Under the pieces are notes generated by a model. That model saw nothing but the letters and a program-made list of their open reading frames with translations, made no database searches and was not told where the DNA came from. DNA of 22,525 nt from a virus, in the IMG/VR virus record IMGVR_UViG_3300010160_000244, positions 1 through 22,525 of that record. One strand, given 5' to 3'. Positions within the stretch are counted from its first letter, which is position 1. Every line of letters starts with the position of its first letter. A program made the translations under genes and the position numbers. Shown in pieces: positions 5,365-12,675 of the stretch.

Positions 5365-8197
5365 GCTTCACCGCAAACATCCGTCGAACAGGGCGCCCAA
5401 GCAGTTCCGCTATGGCGCGTCGAGCCGCGTCGGGACTAGGTGCGGTTCGCCAGATACTTTCTACCTGTTTCTTTAATTCGGGTGTTTTGAGGCCCTCGCC
5501 CCACAGCGTGCGGACACCGCCCCACGGGGCTGCTTGAGCTTCTGCGGGAAGCATCCCAAGGCGTTCTCCCGCGAGCGCGTGTGCGTCTGCCGCGACCCCG
5601 TAATAGCCCTTTGTCCCGGTTCTAGCCGAGTTTGGCGCTGCTTGAGGTAGCCCTGTACTCGGAGACAAACCCATTGTGCGATAGACTACAGGGTCTTTAC
5701 CCCCTCCCGGAAACAGGCTGAACGCTCCCGCGCTGTGCGTATCCATGGTCGCCATGGGAACTTTCGAGTACGGGTTGGCTACGTGGTTAAAGAAGGTGGG
5801 GACTTTGCCCCCCCCAAGCATCTGTTCTGTTATGTTCGCCATAGAGGGGTCGTTCATAATGTTCAGAGATTTGTTGACTATGTCGGAATTGCCCCAAGTC
5901 ATCTTTCCGAAGTCGTCGCCATACTCGCCCGGTGCAAGAAACCGTTTAACGGTGGGAGCGTTTTGGCTCAGGTCTGACATGAACACTTTTGCGTATCGTT
6001 CGAAACCATCCACAGGAAGATCGGCCATAGGGGTTTCAGCGACGCGCATGAGCCAATCATCGGGCATGGACGCAATCGACCCCAGTTCTGAGGGGTTTTT
6101 GGCGGCAGCCCTGCGATCAGCCACCCATTTCATGACGGCCTTTGGATCGGTGGCGTAGTCCGAGGTGTGCATGTTCAACAGCCGCGACATTCTGGCGACG
6201 TTAATGTCCCAAGGCGTTTGGGGAGAGGTAGTCGCGGTAACGCCGTAGCCGACCTGCTCAGGGAAACCTGTTTTCAGCGCAGCGTTTTTGGCTTCGGCGT
6301 GGGCGGCGGGGTAAAACCGCCGTGCGTAGTCCACGTCGGTCGGGCTCATGAGGTCGTTGACGATAAAAGATAGGTTGTCCGCGCCTTGATCGACGCCGTA
6401 TTTGAGGAGCAACTCGGGGTCGGTGGTGTTTGCCCCGCTCATGTAGGGTTCCTCCGCCAACAACTTCATGGCCTTCTCGAACGTGCCTGGAGTGTTGCGG
6501 AGGGCTTCCCCGGATTGTGTCAGAAGGTCAATGTTAGGGTTTCCCTGTGCCGCGTAGTTTGACGCCGAGGGTCTCCGCGTGCTTACCATGTAGGGGCTGT
6601 CGGCCTTGTTCAGCGGAAGGGCGGAGGTCCCTGACTTGACGTTGTACCTGTCCGCAAGCCCGCCGAGGGTTACGGGGCCTTTGTGTCCGTAGCCTTGATC
6701 GGCGGCTTCTCGGAGGTAGCCCTCAAGTCGGTCGGCGGCTTCTGACTGGAGAACCTGCGGTCCCAGTTGAATGGATGATCCGGGTGGTTCCACGGGCGAT
6801 GTTCGCCTGCCATAGCCGTCTCCTTTGTCCGGGAAAGCCACGTTAGCGTCGTAGCTGTCAACATCGTACCGCGCGTTCAACTGTTTGGCTATGTCGTCGC
6901 GGATGGCTGCGGTCTTGGCACCCCCAGGACCGGCCAGGATGTCCATATATCCTTGGCCCAGGTCTGTGGTGTGGCCCTCTGCCAACCCAGCCTTGTTCAG
7001 TTGGCTGTACACCTGATGGGCTTGGTCTTCCGTCACGTTTGGCGGAAGTTTGACACGCGCGACGCCAGAAGGTGAGCTGTTCTCGAACGGCCTTATGTCT
7101 GCCGCCATCATAGCGTCTTGGCGCAGTAGATCGCCCAGTCCGTGGACGGCTTTGGTAACGTCGGCGGGGTCTTTCGGTCGAAAGATGAAGTTCGGGTTCG
7201 AGGCACCCTCGTAACCACCGAGGCCCGAAACCATGTTCCCTTCGACCCCGGTTTCCCTTTTCCAGCGCGGCAGAAACTCCTCAACAATCTTGTTGGAAAT
7301 GGACGCCTTTGCTTCGGGATGCAGTTTCTCCCACTCGTGTTTTTGGGTTGCGTTCCACTTCTGACCGGGAGCCACCTCCGTCATGACGGCGGGGGGAGGC
7401 GCTTTGGGTGCTTTAGGCACTTTGGGTGCTTTGGACGCTTCAACGTCGTACTTCGCCGCTAGCTTCTCGACGTCCTTAACCGCCGCCTTCGGCTTCACGC
7501 CCATACCCAAAACGTGCTGACCGGGGCGAAGGGTTGGTCCCGCGACGTGGCTGGCCCCCAGGCCACCGCCGGTGACGTTCATAGCCATGTTGACCACGTC
7601 GCCCGTGTCGTAGCTGCCGCCTTGAGCCGCGACGCCGGGTGTCACGAACGCCTTGGCTAGGTCATAGGCGAACTGCGGCATCGTCCAAGGGTCTTTGCCA
7701 TCCTTTTGCGGAAACGGAAGAGGCAGAAGGCCCTGTGGACGCTCTACGCCCGGCTTCATGTGGGTCAACTTTTGCACGGCAAGCTCGATGTCGGTGGGCT
7801 TCTTAGTGCCGCCCTTGGCGTAGCCCTCGACGCCGTACTTCTCGGCCAGCCCGCCCATAGCCTTGCCCTTGTACTCTTCGCCCTGATCTTCATGCAGGCG
7901 CTGCGAGTAACCTTCGGCGTCCGCCAGCGTATCAAACGCTCCGAGGTGTTCGCCAGTCTTCTTGAAGTGGTCAATCGCTTCCTTGTTCGACACAACCTTG
8001 TCGCCAATCACGGTTGGCAGAACGTAGGTCTTGTTGCCAAAGCCGACAGTGATCGAGCGCACGGTGCTGATGCTGGCGTCGGCGTTATGCACGACGGGGC
8101 GGTTGTGCAGATCAAGGTTGCCGGGGATCGCGGGGCCGCCGGTTTGGTAGCCGTACTTCTCGGCCAGATCGCGTGCTGGGTTGGGCTTACGGGCCAC
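5348..8197 (-). CDS. large multidomain internal virion protein (949 aa)
   Basis: Last gene of the - strand structural unit. The GTG start abuts the TGA of the 708-aa gene with GAGGG just upstream. Residues about 43-110 form a compact domain ('TVRSITVGFGNKTYVLPTVI', then 'EAIDHFKKTGEHLGAFDT' and 'YSQRLHEDQGEEY') that I recognise from other large phage virion proteins. A Lys/Pro/Ala linker (255-270) separates it from a region at about 285-465. The C-terminal half (about 545-905) has 'TFFNHVANP', 'TMDTHSAGAF' and 'AEAQAAPWGGVRTLW', resembling a phage domain of unknown function with an F-NP-DTH-QA-W signature. Short LA-x-[KR]-Y-x-V motifs recur at 11, 117, 246 and 514. Its position after a transglycosylase-bearing protein suggests an ejected internal protein. 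No catalytic activity can be assigned. Confidence 0.88.
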   Translation of the reverse strand: MARKPNPARDLAEKYGYQTGGPAIPGNLDLHNRPVVHNADASISTVRSITVGFGNKTYVLPTVIGDKVVSNKEAIDHFKKTGEHLGAFDTLADAEGYSQRLHEDQGEEYKGKAMGGLAEKYGVEGYAKGGTKKPTDIELAVQKLTHMKPGVERPQGLLPLPFPQKDGKDPWTMPQFAYDLAKAFVTPGVAAQGGSYDTGDVVNMAMNVTGGGLGASHVAGPTLRPGQHVLGMGVKPKAAVKDVEKLAAKYDVEASKAPKVPKAPKAPPPAVMTEVAPGQKWNATQKHEWEKLHPEAKASISNKIVEEFLPRWKRETGVEGNMVSGLGGYEGASNPNFIFRPKDPADVTKAVHGLGDLLRQDAMMAADIRPFENSSPSGVARVKLPPNVTEDQAHQVYSQLNKAGLAEGHTTDLGQGYMDILAGPGGAKTAAIRDDIAKQLNARYDVDSYDANVAFPDKGDGYGRRTSPVEPPGSSIQLGPQVLQSEAADRLEGYLREAADQGYGHKGPVTLGGLADRYNVKSGTSALPLNKADSPYMVSTRRPSASNYAAQGNPNIDLLTQSGEALRNTPGTFEKAMKLLAEEPYMSGANTTDPELLLKYGVDQGADNLSFIVNDLMSPTDVDYARRFYPAAHAEAKNAALKTGFPEQVGYGVTATTSPQTPWDINVARMSRLLNMHTSDYATDPKAVMKWVADRRAAAKNPSELGSIASMPDDWLMRVAETPMADLPVDGFERYAKVFMSDLSQNAPTVKRFLAPGEYGDDFGKMTWGNSDIVNKSLNIMNDPSMANITEQMLGGGKVPTFFNHVANPYSKVPMATMDTHSAGAFSLFPGGGKDPVVYRTMGLSPSTGLPQAAPNSARTGTKGYYGVAADAHALAGERLGMLPAEAQAAPWGGVRTLWGEGLKTPELKKQVESIWRTAPSPDAARRAIAELLGRPVRRMFAVKPTRRE

Positions 8198-10324
8198 TCA
8201 ACCCTCGTCAAAAACAGTTTTACCCGACAGGGCGTTTACGTAGTCGCGGGTTTCCTTGGGCACTTTGGCGGGATCAGGGTTCTTCATCCACTCGTTCACC
8301 TTCCCTGGCCCCCAGTTGTAGGCCATCAACGCCAGCGGCACGTCGTTGTACTGATTGATCATAGCGTTGAGGTAGTCTTGCCCCACCCGGCGGTTCTCTT
8401 CCGGGCTGGCGTCCTTAGCGGGCGCAACGCCGTAACCGGGGCTACGAGCGGTGCCCTCCATGAGCTGCATGGGGCCCTTGGCACCCTTGGGGCTCACGGC
8501 GTTAACATCGCCCCGGCTTTCGCGGTGCTCAACCTTACCTCCCAGATCGCGCTGCAACGCCGCAATGTGCGCGTCTAGCTCTTCGGGGGTCATGTTCTCC
8601 AAGTCGGCGTCGTCCACTGCCACCGGCGCTGCCTTTGCGCCGCTGGGTGCGGTTTCCGCTTGAAGGCGGGCAATGTAGGCATCCAACTGTTCAGCGGTCA
8701 TCTTTTCTGGGTCGGGTTCCGCCGATACAGCAGGCGCAGCCTCTCCGGCAGGTTCTGCCTTCACAGGCGGCGCTTTGGCGTACTTCTGGATAAGCTCGTC
8801 CATTTCGGGGCTGGTTTGCCCGCGACCCAGAATACCCGCGCGAGTTCCATAGCCGCGTTCTGCGGCTTTACCCGCCAGCTCGGCCCATTCCAGCGGGTTC
8901 TTGAGAACAGTACCCGCTCGGTACGCAGCACTACCCATAAGGCGCGGCGACGCCAACGGGGCTAAAGCCGCCACAAGAGGGTTGTGAAGAAGCGCAGCGC
9001 CACCCAGAAGTGCGCCCCCCTCAATAGCACTGGACTTTATGGGAGGGAACATTGGGCGCAGCGTTTCACCCGCAACGGTGGCGAAGGTTTCGCCTCCGCC
9101 GCCTTGACGGATAAGGTTTGCGGCTTCGCGTTCGGCGGGATTGCGGGGGTCCATAAGCCGCTTTATTTTGTTGAAAGCGGTGGCGGCAGCCGCCTTTTCC
9201 CCGGCCCCCGTGGCGCGCGTGAACTCTTTGGCCAAGTCGCTTTGATTGCTGTAGTCCGTCATAATCTTGCCGTAGGCGGGAGCCTGTTCGACAATCTTGG
9301 CCTTGACGGTTTTGTACACCTCGTTGGCGGCGTTGTAGGCTGGTGTGCCGATCTGTTCAGCGTCCCGGATGCTGCCGATTTTCTGCTTCAGCTCGTCAAT
9401 CTGTCCGGGGGTGTGGAACTCTGCCGGGTCAAGCGCCTTCCATTCTTGGACAGCCTTGTTGACCTTGTTCCAGGCACTCGCCGCCTCAACGTCGGTTAGA
9501 ACCGGCGCAGCGGTTCCGCTGTGACCACGTGAATAGGCGCGGTTTTCCACCGACTTAACGGCGTCTTCGATCTCGTTAAAAGGTATGACGGCGGGATCGT
9601 TGTGTACGGCTCCCATACCTTTTTGGTAATCGGCGCGGCGCTTGTCGAAAACGCCTTTAATGACTTGCTGCACGGGATTGCGAACGTCCGCTGAAGTCGC
9701 TTTGCCGGTGAGGCCCTTCTTAAACGCACGAGACTGCGCGCTGCCTATGCCGGATCGCCCAGCTTGGAAAGCCTCCTGGAACACCGGGCCGCCTTTAGTC
9801 GTCGTGCCACCAATGACAGCCGCAACGCCTTTGCCTCCCTGGCGAGCGCCGTAGCCGACGGTTTTTGCGGCAAGCGCGACGGGGTCTATTGCGCGGCCTG
9901 TGGTTTCTACCACACGGGCTAGTTTGCCCGCCAAGCCTGGGGCTCTTGCAGCCAGCGTGCCGCCACCTGAGAGCACAGTAGAGGCGTCCGCCAGAAAGCC
10001 GACAGGGTCCTTCATAAACGTCTGGCGGATGTTCTCTGCGCCGCCGTAACGCTGCTTGAAATACTCCCCCACGGCGTCGGCCTGCGCCGTGCTCATGCGC
10101 GGTCCCAGCATCGCTTGCATCTCGCGCGGCAAAAGCTGCTTGCCGTGTTCCGCGACACCCGCGCCGATGTCCACGAGGTTACGGCCCGTGACGATTGGGT
10201 GCCGCACCGTCTGATACATACCCTTGGCAAACTCTAGGCCGCTGGGCAGCACGTTGCTTCCAGCCGTGGCAAGCGTCTCGCCGACCGTTTGAAGGGTGCC
10301 TTTTTTGCTCGGGGTAGCGGCCAT
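8198..10324 (-). CDS. internal virion protein with C-terminal lytic transglycosylase domain (708 aa)
   Basis: Probable ejection protein that opens peptidoglycan during DNA entry. The C-terminus (about 597-697) is an SLT-type lytic transglycosylase: catalytic Glu E602 in 'VEHRESRGD', then 'GPMQLM' (617-622), 'AYNWGPGKV' (668-676) and 'ETRDYV' (691-696). The long N-terminal part is helical with Gly/Ala-rich stretches, including 'QRYGGAENIRQTFMKDPVGF' (91-110) and a hydrophobic segment near 434-460. It resembles big virion proteins of environmental podoviruses. Just before the enzyme domain sit two related helical units, 'MTAEQLDAYIARLQ' (542-555) and 'MTPEELDAHIAALQ' (578-591). The ATG directly follows the TAG of the 451-aa gene, with GGAG upstream. 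It is comparable in role, not sequence, to T7 gp16. Confidence 0.92.
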   Translation of the reverse strand: MAATPSKKGTLQTVGETLATAGSNVLPSGLEFAKGMYQTVRHPIVTGRNLVDIGAGVAEHGKQLLPREMQAMLGPRMSTAQADAVGEYFKQRYGGAENIRQTFMKDPVGFLADASTVLSGGGTLAARAPGLAGKLARVVETTGRAIDPVALAAKTVGYGARQGGKGVAAVIGGTTTKGGPVFQEAFQAGRSGIGSAQSRAFKKGLTGKATSADVRNPVQQVIKGVFDKRRADYQKGMGAVHNDPAVIPFNEIEDAVKSVENRAYSRGHSGTAAPVLTDVEAASAWNKVNKAVQEWKALDPAEFHTPGQIDELKQKIGSIRDAEQIGTPAYNAANEVYKTVKAKIVEQAPAYGKIMTDYSNQSDLAKEFTRATGAGEKAAAATAFNKIKRLMDPRNPAEREAANLIRQGGGGETFATVAGETLRPMFPPIKSSAIEGGALLGGAALLHNPLVAALAPLASPRLMGSAAYRAGTVLKNPLEWAELAGKAAERGYGTRAGILGRGQTSPEMDELIQKYAKAPPVKAEPAGEAAPAVSAEPDPEKMTAEQLDAYIARLQAETAPSGAKAAPVAVDDADLENMTPEELDAHIAALQRDLGGKVEHRESRGDVNAVSPKGAKGPMQLMEGTARSPGYGVAPAKDASPEENRRVGQDYLNAMINQYNDVPLALMAYNWGPGKVNEWMKNPDPAKVPKETRDYVNALSGKTVFDEG

Positions 10325-11680
10325 CTACGATACTCCAGCCTCATTTGCTTTTTTAGCGGCGTCTTGTAACTTCTGGCGTTGAACCAAAGCGCGGGCAAGA
10401 GCGAGCGCGTTGGCGTTGGGTGCCGCCGGAGGGGCCGCTCCAGTCGCTGGCGATCCTTTGGCCCCGGCTTGCCCGGAAGGAGCCGGTGTCGCACCGATGG
10501 TTAGAATGGACGGAATGTCTGTCCATTCCGACATATCTATGGGACTGAGGCCACGCTGTGTGCGCCGGTTTTGAACTACGCGCGCCAAAGTCTGAGCGTT
10601 GCGGTCGTTCATTTGAGCAATTTGAGCAAGGCGTTGCGCGACGACCGCTTCACTTCCCAAGCTGCCGATCAGGGCGTTCCACGCGCGCTGCGCGTCGCCT
10701 TCGGTTTGAACGCCTTTGGCCAACAACAGACTGGCATTGCGCATCTGTTCCAGCGTGCCTTTGAACGACATGAAGTTGGCGGCTTCCTCGCCGCCCAGAC
10801 CCAAGTCACTGGCCGTTTTGTTCCACCAGTTCTTGACGGGACCGAGTTTAAGCGTGTGGTCCCTAAGTTGGTCTTGAAGGGTCTTTATGTCAGATTTCAA
10901 GCCGGAAAACGTGCTTATGGCGTTAAGGTTTTCGTCTTCCTTATTTTGCAGACCTGCCGGAAGCGCCTTGGGTGTGTTTGCACCCGGTTGCATGTACTCG
11001 GGGTACGGCGTCCAGATGTTGTCCTTGTTAATGTAGCCTTTTATTCCGTCGCGGATTTCGTCTTTGCCGGGCGTAGTCGACTTCTTGTCTCCAAAAATCT
11101 TTCTGCTTACTTCGTTTCCGTCCTTGTCATACGTGACGCTCCAGACGTTCCCTGCGCCGTCGGTAACCGTCTTGACAGTGACGGCTTTGGCTGCTTGCGC
11201 AGCTCTGGTTTGGGCTTCTTGAAGCGCTGCCAGTTGGCGTATGCGATCTAGACCCGTCGCGCCCATCTTACCTTCAAGTTCAAGGCCCTTGAGCTTATAT
11301 TCCATCTCCTTGTCGGCCTGAGCTTGATCAAAGGCAGACTTGTCTTTGTCATACGAGCTAAGGCCGCTGTTGATGTTAGCGAGGAGACCCGCGATACCCG
11401 GCTGATGCTGAACTTGGCTCAACCCCTGGGCTAACGAGCCCAACAGCGACGGCGCGCGCTGTCGCTTGAGCGCCGCAGTAGCTTGCTCAATCAACGCTTT
11501 CTGCGACAACTGAGTGCCTGACATTTGGTCGTAGTACTTACCTATGTTTTCAGCCGTCAGGCCACCAAGGCCACCAAGGCCAACGTCGCCTAAGCCTTGA
11601 TGCACACCGACATCGGTTCCGTTGTCTCCTTCGGCGTCGGCAACCCGAATAAGGGTGCCTTGGAGCTCTTCGTCGTCCAT
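10325..11680 (-). CDS. putative internal virion/ejection protein (451 aa)
   Basis: No enzymatic motif. A Gly/Asp-rich N-terminus (1-42) is followed by a helical region with likely coiled coil at 115-165 ('AFDQAQADKEMEYKLKGLE'), a beta-hairpin-like stretch at 170-191 ('TVTDGAGNVWSVTYDKDGNE'), a second helical part with 'LLLAKGVQTEGDAQRAW', and an Ala/Pro-rich tail before a final helix. The 'AKGVQTEGDAQRAW' type of segment recurs in phage DNA-ejection proteins. The start overlaps the preceding stop as TGATG and the stop TAG touches the next ATG, so it is coupled on both sides. The role is inferred from position between the 331-aa protein and the transglycosylase protein. Confidence 0.8.
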   Translation of the reverse strand: MDDEELQGTLIRVADAEGDNGTDVGVHQGLGDVGLGGLGGLTAENIGKYYDQMSGTQLSQKALIEQATAALKRQRAPSLLGSLAQGLSQVQHQPGIAGLLANINSGLSSYDKDKSAFDQAQADKEMEYKLKGLELEGKMGATGLDRIRQLAALQEAQTRAAQAAKAVTVKTVTDGAGNVWSVTYDKDGNEVSRKIFGDKKSTTPGKDEIRDGIKGYINKDNIWTPYPEYMQPGANTPKALPAGLQNKEDENLNAISTFSGLKSDIKTLQDQLRDHTLKLGPVKNWWNKTASDLGLGGEEAANFMSFKGTLEQMRNASLLLAKGVQTEGDAQRAWNALIGSLGSEAVVAQRLAQIAQMNDRNAQTLARVVQNRRTQRGLSPIDMSEWTDIPSILTIGATPAPSGQAGAKGSPATGAAPPAAPNANALALARALVQRQKLQDAAKKANEAGVS

Positions 11681-12675
11681 CAGATGAGCCCTTGTTTTTT
11701 AAGTGTGGCAAGAAAATCGGTTACGGTGGTGGCACCCGTAAGCCAGTTTGCCAGATCGCTCTTGGCGTAGGCCGTCTCGCTGGTTGCGGGGTCTGTACCC
11801 GCCGACACCACCGCTGACGGTACTCCGCTCTTGACGCCTTGCAGCGCGCCGATGAGCGCCGTGTTCTGCTGCTGCGGGTACGCCTGCTGACGCAGGAAGT
11901 CTTGGTACGCCAGATCGAGGTTCTTCTGGGCCTGACCCTGTTGCGCCGACCCAGCGGCTTGCAGAGCGCCAGCGCCGGTAATGCCCAAACCCTGTTGCTG
12001 CCCCGCCAAGTTAGCAAGCTGGCTGCCTTGAGCAAGCTGTTGCGAGCCCGCTGTATTGTATTGCGAGGCTATGTTGGTGCCCAGCTCACCTTGGCGGGTC
12101 AAGTCGTTTTGCGCCGCAGTCAGTGCGCCTCCGTAGCCACTCGCCAGCGCCTGCGCCTGGGCGGCGCTAATGCCCTCCATGGCGTCGCGCACACCGCGAC
12201 CGAACAGCTCGGCGTTGCGCGAGCCGCCGTAGGTGCCGCCTTGGATGAACTTGTCGCGGATGTTCGGCAGGATAGTTTCTTGAAGGGCGCGGTTACCCAG
12301 CTCACCAATCCGGTTCACGACATTCGTCGTGTATGGGTTCATGTATTGACCGACCTGCGACGCCGAGGTCTGGCCAGCCTGCTGATAGTACGGCGAGGCG
12401 GCGTAGAGGCCCAGGTACGGGTCCACGTTCCCCGTCGTCTGCATCGCCTGCGCTAGGCCGGGCTGATAGGCCGTGGCGGCTTGGCCAGCCATGCCGAAGG
12501 CTTGCTGCTGCTGCGGTGCCATCTCGGCGATGCGCGGCGCACCATACAGCGTATAGGGCTGGTTGGAGATGGCCTGCTGATTGGACAGGATGTCCATCGC
12601 ATAGTTGGTATACCAATCGGGCAGGACAGTTTCGGTCGTCTTGCTGCTTGGCGCCATTAAAACGTTGTCGGCCAT
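11680..12675 (-). CDS. Gln/Ala-rich virion protein, probable internal protein (331 aa)
   Basis: Soluble protein rich in Gln, Ala and Gly. Notable segments: 'WYTNYAMDILSNQQAISNQP' (21-40), 'GQYMNPYTTNVVNRIGE' (109-125) and 'DKFIQGGTYGGSRNAEL' (141-157), followed by a long Ala/Gln helix (about 170-270). The YMNPYT...GG-YG-SR-AE combination is one I associate with structural proteins of uncultured marine and freshwater podoviruses. No membrane segment or catalytic motif. Start ATG in a TAATG overlap, with GGAGG about 9 bases upstream. Likely packaged in the virion with the 451-aa and 708-aa proteins; the function is inferred. Confidence 0.8.
   Translation of the reverse strand: MADNVLMAPSSKTTETVLPDWYTNYAMDILSNQQAISNQPYTLYGAPRIAEMAPQQQQAFGMAGQAATAYQPGLAQAMQTTGNVDPYLGLYAASPYYQQAGQTSASQVGQYMNPYTTNVVNRIGELGNRALQETILPNIRDKFIQGGTYGGSRNAELFGRGVRDAMEGISAAQAQALASGYGGALTAAQNDLTRQGELGTNIASQYNTAGSQQLAQGSQLANLAGQQQGLGITGAGALQAAGSAQQGQAQKNLDLAYQDFLRQQAYPQQQNTALIGALQGVKSGVPSAVVSAGTDPATSETAYAKSDLANWLTGATTVTDFLATLKKQGLI

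Noticed and set aside
7706-8578. 290-codon + strand open frame antisense to the 949-aa and 708-aa genes
   Set aside because: It spans the junction of two well-supported - strand genes, has no recognisable domain and no good start site; long antisense frames are common at this GC content.
11839-12456. 205-codon + strand open frame opposite the 331-aa gene
   Set aside because: Arg/Leu-rich antisense frame without a ribosome binding site; the - strand protein is clearly the coding one.
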